A stretch of 16,181 bases of DNA from Flavobacteriales bacterium. Its GTDB lineage: Bacteria; Bacteroidota; Bacteroidia; Flavobacteriales_D; Crocinitomicaceae. The stretch spans positions 1 through 16,181 of the forward strand of contig CANHJY010000008.1 of the NCBI GenBank assembly GCA_947461185.1, written 5' to 3'. Below, piece after piece: positions 1 through 7,935 of the stretch. Every line of letters begins with the position of its first letter. Position 1 is the first letter of the stretch. Below the pieces are notes generated by a model, which worked only from the letters and a program-made list of their open reading frames with translations, did no database searches and was not told the DNA's origin. A program made the translations under genes and the position numbers.

Positions 1-482
1 GAAACCACATATGCTTTGGTTGCGAAATAAACCGATTGTAAAGGTCCAGGCATAAAGCCGGCAACACTTGCAACATTTAAAATATGACCTTCATTCCTTT
101 TCAACATTTGAGGAAGCAAATAATGCGTCAACTTTGTTAGGGCTTCAATATTCAGTCTTATCATTTCCAATTCACGATTGAGTTCACGCTCATGAAAATT
201 ACCATAACCACCAAAACCGGCGTTATTAATAAGCACGTCAACTTGAATTCCTTTGGCATCAATTTCATTAACAATCTTTTCGACTGAATCGGGAGCGGTC
301 AAATCGAAAGGTAAAATTAAAACATCAACATTGTTTTTCTCTTGAAGTTCTTCTTTGAATGTAATGAGTTCGGATTCTCTTCTGGCAACAAGGATTAAAT
401 CTCCACCACGAGATGCATGAATCCTCGCAAATTCTTTACCCAAGCCACTTGAAGCGCCTGTAATTAGACCGACATTTTTCAT
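1..482 (-). CDS. Short-chain dehydrogenase/reductase, partial (C-terminus beyond left edge)
   Basis: This is the first 160 codons of a classical SDR, an NAD(P)-dependent oxidoreductase that is probably cytosolic. Its substrate is unknown. Visible motifs are the nucleotide-binding TGASSGLG (residues 8-15), NNAG (86-89), catalytic Ser139 in NVASVAG, and the active-site Tyr152/Lys156 in YFATK. The left edge cuts the protein just after the active site, so roughly 100 residues including the substrate-binding part are missing. The ATG at 482 lies 5 bp after the stop of the TetR gene, and the two are almost certainly cotranscribed. The sequence most resembles the DltE/YqjQ-like SDR group often annotated as 'SDR family NAD(P)-dependent oxidoreductase'. 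The SDR assignment is firm; a link to lipid or acyl metabolism is inferred only from the TetR and thioesterase neighbours. Confidence 0.92.
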   Translation of the reverse strand, partial: MKNVGLITGASSGLGKEFARIHASRGGDLILVARRESELITFKEELQEKNNVDVLILPFDLTAPDSVEKIVNEIDAKGIQVDVLINNAGFGGYGNFHERELNRELEMIRLNIEALTKLTHYLLPQMLKRNEGHILNVASVAGFMPGPLQSVYFATKAYVV

Positions 483-487
483 ATTTT

Positions 488-1045
488 TTACTTTTTAATT
501 GCATCCCAGGCCATTTCAAAGAGACGACTTTTGTATTCAAAATCATCAATTAGATTTTGATTTTTATTCAAATGCTTAACTGTTGTTTCAACCAAAGATG
601 TTAGTATTCTAACAACAAAAAGTGGATTAAAATGTTTGAAGACAGCTTGATCTATGCCTTGTTCAATCAATTCTAAATTCATTTGAACATATCTTTGGGA
701 GCGTTCGACATCTTCATTGTAGTATGGGGAGTTTTCGAATTGAAGCATAAACTCAAAATCCTCAGGATGCTCCAAATTCCATTCTACAGATGCCAACCAA
801 AGTGTGTATATAGACTCTTTTAATGTTGCTCCATTATAGATTTGAGTCATTGCATAATTAAAAATTCTATCCTTAATATCTTGGTATAATGAACTGACTA
901 AAATTTCCTTTGTCGGGAAATAATGAAAAAGTATACCATTACTAACTCCAGCTTCCTTTGCTACCAGAGCAGTTGGGGTACCGTAAAAACCATTTTCTGC
1001 AAAAAGCCTTCTTGCTGTTTTCATTAACAGTTCTCTTTTCGACAT
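488..1045 (-). CDS. TetR/AcrR family transcriptional repressor
   Basis: This is a 185-residue one-component regulator. The N-terminal helix-turn-helix covers roughly residues 5-50: ARRLFAENGF, then the recognition region VAKEAGVSNGILFHYFPTKE, which is the classic TetR signature. The C-terminal two thirds are helical and would form the ligand pocket and dimer interface; their ligand cannot be read from sequence. The frame is open upstream to an ATG at 1120, but that extension (MFLSFFCSN...) is unlike the family and runs through the probable promoter and operator. I therefore place the start at the ATG at 1045, giving the usual MSKRELLMKTARRLF beginning. The gene is followed at 5 bp by the SDR gene. 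The palindrome upstream (1079-1094) suggests autorepression. The family is certain; the regulon is inferred. Confidence 0.93.
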   Translation of the reverse strand: MSKRELLMKTARRLFAENGFYGTPTALVAKEAGVSNGILFHYFPTKEILVSSLYQDIKDRIFNYAMTQIYNGATLKESIYTLWLASVEWNLEHPEDFEFMLQFENSPYYNEDVERSQRYVQMNLELIEQGIDQAVFKHFNPLFVVRILTSLVETTVKHLNKNQNLIDDFEYKSRLFEMAWDAIKK

Positions 1046-1064
1046 TTGGATATCTTTTTTTTTG

Positions 1065-1072
1065 CAAACATA
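1065..1072 (-). promoter_or_regulatory. Candidate Bacteroidota -7 promoter element for the TetR-SDR operon
   Basis: Read on the minus strand this is TATGTTTG, an exact match to the Bacteroidota -7 consensus TAnnTTTG. It lies about 20 bp upstream of the TetR ATG at 1045, leaving room for a short leader. I see no TTG at the expected -33 spacing; the nearest is 28 bp upstream, so the promoter is supported by the -7 element alone. Confidence 0.5.
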
Positions 1073-1078
1073 TCCATA

Positions 1079-1094
1079 TTGACTATTCAGTCGA
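1079..1094. promoter_or_regulatory. Candidate TetR operator (imperfect palindrome)
   Basis: The sequence TTGACTattcAGTCGA has perfect inner arms GACT/AGTC around a 4-bp centre and one mismatch in the outer arms. TetR repressors bind palindromes of about this size, often with GACT/AGTC half sites. It lies 6 bp upstream of the -7 motif, so a bound dimer would block RNA polymerase. Its position and symmetry are seen directly; binding by the adjacent TetR protein is inferred. Confidence 0.5.
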
Positions 1095-1132
1095 TTTGAG
1101 CAAAAAAAACTTAGGAACACAAAATTGTTAAA

Positions 1133-1570
1133 CTAAAAATAGCCAGCTTTTTCTTTTGGGAAGGCATTTAATGTTGCACTTGCTTTAGCTATCGATTTAT
1201 TATTTTGATTCATTAATTCTGCCTCCATGAAAATTAATCGATTTCCCACCTTGACAGGACTAGACATGCATTTTAGTTGATCTCCTATTCCGCATGCATT
1301 TAAAAAAGACACTTTAAACTCAAGTGTTGAAACAACCATACCCTGTTCACAAACCAAAGTTAAGGCGCCAACGCCTATTGTTGCATCCAAAAGGGCTGCA
1401 ATACAGCCACCATGCATAGCATTGGGGGTTGCAAGATGTTTAACATCTACTTTCAAATAATATTCGATAACACCTTTATCCAATATTACAAAAGAAGTGT
1501 CAATGAGCTTACCAAAGTTATTTTGTTCAACGTAAGCCTTGATTAGCGGATGTTCATTCAATGCATGCAT
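1133..1570 (-). CDS. PaaI-type hotdog-fold acyl-CoA thioesterase
   Basis: This 145-residue single hotdog domain (PaaI_thioesterase/4HBT superfamily) probably hydrolyses acyl- or aryl-CoA thioesters in the cytosol. The diagnostic segment is residues 50-68, N-AMHGGCIAALLDATIGVG, containing the HGG loop and an Asp at 62 at the start of the long central helix, as in PaaI and YdiI-type enzymes. Length is normal for the family. The start ATG at 1570 lies 11 bp after the MscS stop, so the two genes are probably cotranscribed. The TetR gene follows 87 bp downstream and seems to have its own promoter. The acyl-CoA substrate cannot be predicted. Proximity to a TetR regulator and an SDR is compatible with fatty-acid or aromatic-acid metabolism, but that is inference. 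Confidence 0.88.
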   Translation of the reverse strand: MHALNEHPLIKAYVEQNNFGKLIDTSFVILDKGVIEYYLKVDVKHLATPNAMHGGCIAALLDATIGVGALTLVCEQGMVVSTLEFKVSFLNACGIGDQLKCMSSPVKVGNRLIFMEAELMNQNNKSIAKASATLNAFPKEKAGYF

Positions 1571-1581
1571 TATAGACTTTT

Positions 1582-2388
1582 TTAAGACTGGCTAGAAGGA
1601 AATTGAATACCATTAACCTTAAACGATTTATATATATGTTCATTAATATCATGTTGAACAGCCGAAAAATCAGTAGTTGAAGTCCAAGCCCATATGGTAA
1701 CATCCATTCCTGAAGCATTTAAGGAGGCTATTCCAATAAAGTTGTCCTTGTCTTTAAGAATTCTATTTTCGGATGCAAGAATCCCGCGAATTGTCTGTTT
1801 AATGTGATCAAAATCCTCACCGTAATTTACGCTTATTGTCCATTCGACGCGTCTTTTCGTCTCTCTAGTATAATTAATTATTGTTCCATTAGCTACCGGT
1901 CCATTTGGTAAAACGACCACTTTGTTGTCAGCTGTGTGAATGTAAGTATTAAAAATTTGAATTTCTCTCACAACGCCTTTTTGGGTTTGAATCAAAACAG
2001 TGTCGCCTACTTTAAAAGGTTTTAGAACAAGAATCATTATTCCGCCTGCAAAATTGGAGAGGGTACCTGAAAATGCCATACCAATTGCAAGGCCAGCCGC
2101 GCCCAAAATCGCGACAAATGAGGTCATTTCAATTCCCAACTGCGTAATTGCCGTAACAATCACAAGAATTTTCAAAACCAAAGAAACAAAACTCGTCGAA
2201 AATGTAATCAACCCTTCATCAGTGCTACTTTTTCTTAAAATCCGACTCATACCTTTGGAAATCATTTTTGACAACCAAAAGCCGATAATAACGATTATAA
2301 TTGCAGCCAAAATATTTGTTCCGATTCTCAATAAAAACTGATTCAAATCGGTATATTTTATTCCTAAAAATTCTTCAATCCAACTCAT
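1582..2388 (-). CDS. mscS: Small-conductance mechanosensitive channel, MscS family
   Basis: This 268-residue inner-membrane channel opens under membrane tension and releases solutes during hypo-osmotic shock. Three membrane segments are visible (about 22-41, 63-83 and 90-123). The third carries the family signature: a Gly/Ala-rich pore helix (GAAGLAIGMAFSG) followed by LSNFAGGIMILVLKPFKVGD. The beta domain and the cytoplasmic alpha/beta vestibule domain follow (about 124-265). Size and layout match the compact E. coli MscS (about 286 residues) rather than the large MscK or YbdG types. The ATG at 2388 is preceded by an AT-rich leader with a TAnnTTTG element at 2409-2416. It is divergent from the ElyC-like gene and followed at 11 bp by the thioesterase gene. 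The family is certain; the symbol denotes the family, not proven orthology. Confidence 0.93.
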   Translation of the reverse strand: MSWIEEFLGIKYTDLNQFLLRIGTNILAAIIIVIIGFWLSKMISKGMSRILRKSSTDEGLITFSTSFVSLVLKILVIVTAITQLGIEMTSFVAILGAAGLAIGMAFSGTLSNFAGGIMILVLKPFKVGDTVLIQTQKGVVREIQIFNTYIHTADNKVVVLPNGPVANGTIINYTRETKRRVEWTISVNYGEDFDHIKQTIRGILASENRILKDKDNFIGIASLNASGMDVTIWAWTSTTDFSAVQHDINEHIYKSFKVNGIQFPSSQS

Positions 2389-2408
2389 GAAAATTTTAAT
2401 TACATGAA

Positions 2409-2416
2409 CAAAACTA
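2409..2416 (-). promoter_or_regulatory. Candidate -7 promoter element for mscS
   Basis: On the minus strand this reads TAGTTTTG, an exact TAnnTTTG match, 20 bp upstream of the mscS ATG. No TTG lies at the usual -33 spacing, so support is limited to the -7 motif and its sensible position in the divergent 86-bp gap. Confidence 0.35.
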
Positions 2417-2474
2417 TACTAAAGTTTCCATTTAATAAACCTACTGTTCAAATTATTAAATGTATCTTTAGTTC

Positions 2475-3248
2475 ATGTTTTTTATTCTATCAAAGGCCCT
2501 TCTTTTCCTATTGTCTCCCTTAACATGGATCGTTGCAGCCTTGATTTTCGTGCTATTTTCCAAGAATCCTAAGACCAAGAACATTGCTATTTGGACCACA
2601 TTTTCCCTTTTTATCTTTTTCTCGAATACATTTATTTTTCTTGAATTTACTCGTTTGTGGGAAGTGCCTGGAAAAAAAATTGAATCATTAGATTCTTGTT
2701 ATGATGCAGCAATCGTATTGACGGGAATGGTGGAGTATGATAATGATCTAGAACGTTTAAGTATTCGAAGAGGCGCTGATCGTATTTGGCAGGCATTAAC
2801 CTTGTATCATCAAGATAAAGTCAAAAAGATATTAATTTCTGGTGACCATGGCTACGTAAGTGACAGAGGTTTGCATGAAGCGAAACAGTTGAAAGAGCTC
2901 TTAGTTTCTTGGGGAATCCCTAAAGAGGATATTATTACCGAAGAAAAATCTAGAAACACTTATGAGAACGCTGTTGAAACGAAGAAATTAATTGACGATA
3001 AATACCCACAATTAAAAAACAATATTTTAATTACTTCAGGACGTCATATGAAAAGAGCTAAAGCTTGTTTTGATAATGTGGGGTTGGAGTGTGAAACCTA
3101 TTCAACAGATTTATTTACAGGGAATTCCCGCAATTACTATTGGGATCAATACATCATTCCAGACTTCAATACGCTGTTGGAATGGAATTACCTTCTAAAA
3201 GAAATTGTGGGTTACATAGTTTATGATGTGCAGGATTACATAGACTAA
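2475..3248 (+). CDS. ElyC/SanA/YdcF family protein (DUF218), membrane anchored
   Basis: This is a 257-residue DUF218 protein. Two N-terminal membrane helices (about 5-28 and 37-57) are followed by the soluble Rossmann-like DUF218 domain (about 76-225). Typical blocks are AAIVLTGM (78-85), RRGADRIWQAL (98-108), KKILISGDHG (117-126), SRNTYENA (159-166) and ILITSGRHMKRA (184-195). The length and two-helix layout match E. coli ElyC (about 259 residues), which is needed for envelope integrity and lipid-carrier-dependent peptidoglycan synthesis; SanA and YdcF are relatives. Which side of the membrane the domain occupies is not clear from sequence. The DUF5916 gene follows on the same strand after 48 bp, and the two may be cotranscribed. 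The family is secure; the exact role in this organism is inferred. Confidence 0.88.
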   Translation: MFFILSKALLFLLSPLTWIVAALIFVLFSKNPKTKNIAIWTTFSLFIFFSNTFIFLEFTRLWEVPGKKIESLDSCYDAAIVLTGMVEYDNDLERLSIRRGADRIWQALTLYHQDKVKKILISGDHGYVSDRGLHEAKQLKELLVSWGIPKEDIITEEKSRNTYENAVETKKLIDDKYPQLKNNILITSGRHMKRAKACFDNVGLECETYSTDLFTGNSRNYYWDQYIIPDFNTLLEWNYLLKEIVGYIVYDVQDYID

Positions 3249-3296
3249 AAAATTATTTTCTTAACCGAAAGTGATAGTTGTTATTAATTTTGAACT

Positions 3297-5735
3297 ATGA
3301 AATTGCACTTTTGGATTGCTCTTTTTTCCTTTTTTAATTTATGTGAAGTTACTGGACAGAAGAACATCACAGCGTTAAAAACAAATGAGAAAATCAACTT
3401 AGATGGCAATCTTATTGAGGAAATTTGGCAAACTTCTGAAAAAGCCATTGATTTTGTTCAAATTAACCCAAGTCCTGGAGAAATAGCGAGTCAAAAGACC
3501 AAAATTTTAGTTACCTATGACGATGAAGCTATTTATTTTGGTGCAATTCTGTATGATTCTGTTGAAAGAATTTCTAAGGTCTTATCGCCAAGAGATGAAT
3601 TCAATGCCAACACCGATAATATACAGTTCGTTATTGACACTTACAACGACGACATAAACGCATTTTTATTTGGTGTTTCTAGCCAAGGTGTTCAATACGA
3701 CGGTAAAATTGTTTCTTCAAGAACAGATCTTTCTTTAAATATGGTTTGGTCCAGTGAGGTACAAATTACGGATTCAAGTTGGAATGTAGAAATTAAAATT
3801 CCTTATTCTGCATTTCGATTCTCCAAGAATGACGTTCAAACATGGGGAGTGAATTTTATCAGATACATCAGTAGAAATCGGGAACGTTCCTCTTGGAATA
3901 TTATAAAACCAGACTTTGATAATTTACCGGCTCAGGCAGGAACACTTTACGGGATTCAATCTATACAACCGCCGGTTCGATTAGCACTCATACCCTATTT
4001 ATCTGGCTATTTAGATAATTACAATAAATCAACTAACACTAATTTCAATGCGGGTATGGATGTAAAGTGGGGCCTCAACGAAGCTTTCACAATTGATATG
4101 ACATTAGTACCTGATTTCGGGCAGGTAGTTTTTGATAATCAAGTGCTTAACTTGAGCCCTTTTGAAATCCAATTCAATGAAAACCGGCAGTTTTTTACTG
4201 AAGGAACAGAGCTTTTTACGAAATCTGGTCTTTTTTATTCCAGGAGAATAGGTATTCAAGCTCCTTATAATGTGCTCACAACACAATTACAAGCGAATGA
4301 ATCATTAATCAATTATTCAGGAACATCAGACTTATTAAACGCGACAAAGTTTTCGGGTAGAACAAAAAGAGGGTTAGGAATTGGAATTTTCAATGGACTT
4401 ACCGATAAACAAACAGGTACAGTTAAAAATACAGTAACGGGAATAACAAGAGAAATTACGACCGCTCCACTATCTAATTTCAATGTTTTGGTATTGGATC
4501 AAAACTTACCCAATAATAGTTTTTTAACCTTCACAAATACCAATGTCATGCGCGCTGGTAGTTTTTATGACGCCAATGTAAGTGCCTTGCAAACCCGCCT
4601 CAATTCAAGGGATAACAAATACTTTATTTCCGGACAAACGAATATCTCGAATATCTTTGAAACAGGACAGGTAAATACAGGATTCAATACTTCATTAAGA
4701 TTAGGTAAACAAACCGGAAATTTCATTTTCAATAGTGGATTGTTTCTCGAATCTGATACTTACAATCCAAATGATTTAGGATTTAACACAAATAACAACA
4801 AACGTATTTTTGATTTGACCCTAGGTTATCGAAAATTCGAACCTTTTTGGATTTTCAATCAGCTATATAGCTCCATCAATTTTAACTACAATAGACTTTA
4901 CAACCCAAATGTTTTTACTTCATCCTCACTGTCGGGATCTTTAACGCTTATTGACAAAAAATTCAACGCTACAGGTTTTGAATGGTATGGCTCTATTGTA
5001 GAATCCTATGATTATTTTGAGCCTAGGGCTGCTAATCGATTTTTTATCCGACCAAGATGGTTGGATTTGAACCTATGGTTTTCATCTAACTATCAAAAAA
5101 AATTGGCAATAGATGCGTCCATATCTTATATCTTTATTGACAGAGATCGTTGGGAGGAATATGGCTTTCGTATGAGTCCAAGGTGGCGGGTTAGCAATCG
5201 CATCTTTTTAATTTATGACTTTGATCAAACATACTCTTTCAACGGTCAAGGATACGCCCTTCAATTTGGTTCTCCATCAGAAAGCTGGAATGGAATTCTT
5301 TTCGGACAAAGAGATAGATTAAATACTGTTAATAGCTTACAACTTCAGGTGTCATTTACAAGTAAAATGAGTTTAGGATTAAGAATGAGACATTATCGTT
5401 CAGCTGTTAATTATGATCGTTTTTTCGACTTAAAAGAGGATGGTACGCTGTTACCAATTAACTATTCTGGGTTACAAGCGGATGGAACTTCAGCATACAG
5501 CACCAATTATAATGCTTTTACCATTGACTGTGCCTACCGATGGGTTTTCTTGCCAGGAAGCGAGATTAATTTAGTCTGGAAACATGCTATTTTCTCTTCA
5601 GACAAATTCGTTGACAATAGTTATTTTCAAAATTTATCCAATCTTTTCGAATATTTACCAACCAACAGTTTATCATTGAAAATTCTCTATTGGTTAGATT
5701 ATCAGAGCTTGAAAAATCATGAGAGAAGAAAGTAA
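3297..5735 (+). CDS. CBM9-like/DUF5916 outer-membrane protein
   Basis: This 812-residue exported protein has a family layout found mainly in Bacteroidota. A signal peptide spans about residues 1-20 (hydrophobic core WIALFSFFNL, likely cut near TGQ). A carbohydrate-binding family 9-like domain covers about 25-215, beginning KINLDGNLIEEIWQ. A long DUF5916 region follows to the C-terminus. The hallmark block is present in the middle: DFGQV, then LSPFEIQFNENRQFFTEG and GLFYSRRIG. The rest alternates short hydrophobic and polar strands with many aromatic residues, as in an outer-membrane beta-barrel, and ends with the family-typical LKILYWLDYQ. No lipoprotein Cys or type IX secretion tail is seen. 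Binding or uptake of a glycan or peptide is possible, but no member's function is established to my knowledge. The stop lies 6 bp from the convergent AarF-like gene. Confidence 0.9.
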   Translation: MKLHFWIALFSFFNLCEVTGQKNITALKTNEKINLDGNLIEEIWQTSEKAIDFVQINPSPGEIASQKTKILVTYDDEAIYFGAILYDSVERISKVLSPRDEFNANTDNIQFVIDTYNDDINAFLFGVSSQGVQYDGKIVSSRTDLSLNMVWSSEVQITDSSWNVEIKIPYSAFRFSKNDVQTWGVNFIRYISRNRERSSWNIIKPDFDNLPAQAGTLYGIQSIQPPVRLALIPYLSGYLDNYNKSTNTNFNAGMDVKWGLNEAFTIDMTLVPDFGQVVFDNQVLNLSPFEIQFNENRQFFTEGTELFTKSGLFYSRRIGIQAPYNVLTTQLQANESLINYSGTSDLLNATKFSGRTKRGLGIGIFNGLTDKQTGTVKNTVTGITREITTAPLSNFNVLVLDQNLPNNSFLTFTNTNVMRAGSFYDANVSALQTRLNSRDNKYFISGQTNISNIFETGQVNTGFNTSLRLGKQTGNFIFNSGLFLESDTYNPNDLGFNTNNNKRIFDLTLGYRKFEPFWIFNQLYSSINFNYNRLYNPNVFTSSSLSGSLTLIDKKFNATGFEWYGSIVESYDYFEPRAANRFFIRPRWLDLNLWFSSNYQKKLAIDASISYIFIDRDRWEEYGFRMSPRWRVSNRIFLIYDFDQTYSFNGQGYALQFGSPSESWNGILFGQRDRLNTVNSLQLQVSFTSKMSLGLRMRHYRSAVNYDRFFDLKEDGTLLPINYSGLQADGTSAYSTNYNAFTIDCAYRWVFLPGSEINLVWKHAIFSSDKFVDNSYFQNLSNLFEYLPTNSLSLKILYWLDYQSLKNHERRK

Positions 5736-5741
5736 TAAAAG

Positions 5742-7463
5742 TCAATTATGATTCCATCCAGACCAATCATCATGATCACCTTTTTTCAAATCACGAAAAA
5801 TCTTTAAACCAAGATAGATCGCAATCATAAGGCATACAACACCATAAAATGATAATGAACCCCAATGAGGAGGAACATCATAAATAAAACATAGAATACA
5901 TCCCACGGATAACCCAATAAATGTAAAAGTTAAGATAACTTGTTTGGTAACTCTATTAATCGTGTGAACCATTGGATCAATTCCACGATGCGTGAGATCA
6001 ACCTGAACAGTTCCAGAGTTAATTTTTCGAATAGCATTTTTCAAATCAAGGGGAAAATCCTCCATATAAGTTCCTAAATCATATAAACCAAATGCCATTT
6101 TTTTTGCCATTGCAATAACGTTAAATTCTTTTCTAATTGTTCTCATGAGGTATGGCCTTGCTAATTGCAATAAATCCAGTTTAGGATCCAAATGATGAAT
6201 GACTCCTTCAATAGTAACCATTGAACGCGCAAGTAAAAAAAAATGGGGCGGAACTTTTAGTCCATGCATAATTATTACATCCTTTAATTCGATAAGGATA
6301 GTACTCATTTCATTTTCATGGTAATCGCTAAAACTGTAACTCTGCACGAACTCATTGATGGCAAATTCCAATCCTCGCATATCTCTAACTACTGTATTGT
6401 CAGACATCATTTGAAGCGCCTTAATTATTGCACGAATATCTTTTTCTTTAACTGAAAGAAACAAAAGACCAAACATTTTGATATCGTGTTTCATGATACT
6501 TCCCATCATGCCAAAATCAAGAAAACAAACATCACCACTTTCCATTATTAATATATTCCCTGGATGCGGATCGGCATGAAAAAAACCATATTCAAAAACT
6601 TGCTTTATATATGAAATTGCCAATTTTTTTGCTAAAGTGGTATTATTAAATCCTTTTAATTTCAATCTTCCTGAATCAGTAATTTTTATTCCTTGAACAA
6701 ATTCCAATGCTAGAATCTTTTGTGTCGTATATTTTTTATACACCTTTATCGTATAGGTAGTTTGATCCTCTGAATCATTTTCGATGTTTTTTGCAAAACG
6801 GTTGGCATTAACAGATTCATGGATAAAATCTAGTTCCTTCAAAATACTTTCCTCAAAATTTTTAACTAGACCTCTTGGATCAAAAGCTCTAACAGTTGGA
6901 ATTCGTTTAGCAAAAATATCCGCGAGGGTGTACATCACCTTGATATCTTCAATAATTATTTTCCTAATGTTAGGTCTTTGAATTTTAAGCACTATTCGCT
7001 CACCGTTCTTCAAAATAGCTTTGTGAACTTGAGCCATGGAGGCCGATGCAAATGCATTTTTATCAAAATGAAAGAATAGTTGGTCAATTGGTTTATTAAA
7101 TTCTGACTCGACTAACTGTAGGGCGATTTCACCATCAAAAGGTGGCACATTGTCCTGTAGTTTTTCCAGTTGAATGATTAACTCCTTAGGTAATAGATCA
7201 GCTCGATTGCTCAGAATCTGTCCAAACTTTACGAATGTCGGCCCTAATTCCTCGCAAACAAGACGCATTTTTTCCCATCTCGTATATTTTTGTGCATTTT
7301 TCTTTGTAGTTGAAGGAATAAGCCTACGAATAAAACGGTAACGCCCAGTTGCGATCATGTAGGAGACCATTTCTTCAAAACCATATCGAACAAAAACCCT
7401 CAGAATTTGATTATAACGAACAAAGGATTTATAGCGATTTTGCAACCGAGATAGCCATCCCAT
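5742..7463 (-). CDS. AarF/UbiB (ABC1) family atypical kinase
   Basis: This is a 573-residue ABC1-domain protein, slightly longer than E. coli UbiB (546). All family hallmarks are visible: the KxGQ motif (Lys79-Gly81-Gln82), the Ala-rich nucleotide loop ASASMAQVH (138-146), the ATP-binding Lys160, the ExD motif (Glu210/Asp212), the catalytic loop HADPHPGN (296-303) and the metal-binding DFG (316-318). Two C-terminal membrane helices (about 507-528 and 537-556) would anchor it in the inner membrane. In proteobacteria UbiB acts as an ATPase/kinase aiding ubiquinone synthesis. Bacteroidota generally use menaquinone, so the target here is unclear and may be lipid handling. The start lies 2 bp after the stop of the small coiled-coil gene, implying translational coupling. 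The family is certain; the function is open. Confidence 0.93.
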   Translation of the reverse strand: MGWLSRLQNRYKSFVRYNQILRVFVRYGFEEMVSYMIATGRYRFIRRLIPSTTKKNAQKYTRWEKMRLVCEELGPTFVKFGQILSNRADLLPKELIIQLEKLQDNVPPFDGEIALQLVESEFNKPIDQLFFHFDKNAFASASMAQVHKAILKNGERIVLKIQRPNIRKIIIEDIKVMYTLADIFAKRIPTVRAFDPRGLVKNFEESILKELDFIHESVNANRFAKNIENDSEDQTTYTIKVYKKYTTQKILALEFVQGIKITDSGRLKLKGFNNTTLAKKLAISYIKQVFEYGFFHADPHPGNILIMESGDVCFLDFGMMGSIMKHDIKMFGLLFLSVKEKDIRAIIKALQMMSDNTVVRDMRGLEFAINEFVQSYSFSDYHENEMSTILIELKDVIIMHGLKVPPHFFLLARSMVTIEGVIHHLDPKLDLLQLARPYLMRTIRKEFNVIAMAKKMAFGLYDLGTYMEDFPLDLKNAIRKINSGTVQVDLTHRGIDPMVHTINRVTKQVILTFTFIGLSVGCILCFIYDVPPHWGSLSFYGVVCLMIAIYLGLKIFRDLKKGDHDDWSGWNHN

Positions 7464-7465
7464 AA

Positions 7466-7843
7466 TTAGACTGCATTTTTCTCCAACTGATTAATTCGCG
7501 ATTCTGCATTAATTAAAGTTTTGTTCAATTCGGCCATTTTTTGCTCTAAAATTTCAACTTGTTTCACATGAGCAACATTTATTTTATCATAGAAATCTTC
7601 AATTAAACCGGTAATCTTCAGGTCTAAGTCATCCTTGGCCTCTTTAGCTTTTTGAAGCATTTTTTCAACGAACTCCATCTCATTACCTTTGTCATCAAAT
7701 AGATGTTCTTTAGCTAACGAATTGATTTTTCTTTTTCCTTTTTCGCCCAATTCCCCAAGCTTTTCAAGCACTTGTGTTTCTTTTGAGATGGTGTACAACG
7801 TCGTTGATAAGGTTACCAATTCCAATAATGTTCTTGCTTTCAT
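7466..7843 (-). CDS. Small phasin-like coiled-coil protein upstream of the AarF-like kinase
   Basis: I do not recognise a named family with confidence. The 125-residue protein has a short hydrophobic N-terminal stretch (LLELVTLSTTLYTIS, about 6-20). A charged amphipathic helical region rich in Lys, Glu and Leu follows, then a clear C-terminal coiled coil (about 90-122, with heptad-like spacing in VEILEQKMAELNKTLINAES). There is no signal peptide and no Cys. The layout recalls phasins and other lipid- or granule-surface proteins, but that is resemblance of design, not proven homology. It starts at the ATG at 7843 and ends 2 bp before the AarF-like kinase, with which it is surely cotranscribed. 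It is divergent from the CBS gene. A role as membrane-surface partner or adaptor of the kinase is inferred from context only. Confidence 0.8.
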   Translation of the reverse strand: MKARTLLELVTLSTTLYTISKETQVLEKLGELGEKGKRKINSLAKEHLFDDKGNEMEFVEKMLQKAKEAKDDLDLKITGLIEDFYDKINVAHVKQVEILEQKMAELNKTLINAESRINQLEKNAV

Positions 7844-7891
7844 ATTTTAAGTTTTGGGAAAAATTAGTATTTTTCGAATGGCTGAACGAGT

Positions 7892-7920
7892 GAAATCTAT
7901 AAGTCGCACATTTTATTCAA
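7892..7920 (-). promoter_or_regulatory. Candidate promoter for the coiled-coil/AarF-like operon
   Basis: On the minus strand a TTG (7918-7920) is separated by 18 bp from TAGATTTC (7892-7899), which matches the -7 consensus TAnnTTTG at all but the last base. Spacing agrees with the Bacteroidota -33/-7 pattern. Transcription would start about 40 bases before the ATG at 7843. Confidence 0.4.
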
Positions 7921-7935
7921 TACAACTGACCTATC

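Noticed and set aside
1046..1120. N-terminal extension of the TetR protein from an ATG at 1120
   Set aside because: The extra 25 residues are unlike TetR proteins and overlap the palindrome and -7 motif; the ATG at 1045 gives the family-typical start.
2000..2341. 113-codon plus-strand open frame opposite mscS
   Set aside because: It is the mirror of the MscS membrane region; the apparent hydrophobic character comes from the complementary strand.
3285..3292. Exact TAnnTTTG motif just before the DUF5916 start
   Set aside because: It ends only 4 bases before the ATG at 3297, so transcription would start at or inside the start codon. Without a -33 element I treat it as chance in AT-rich DNA.
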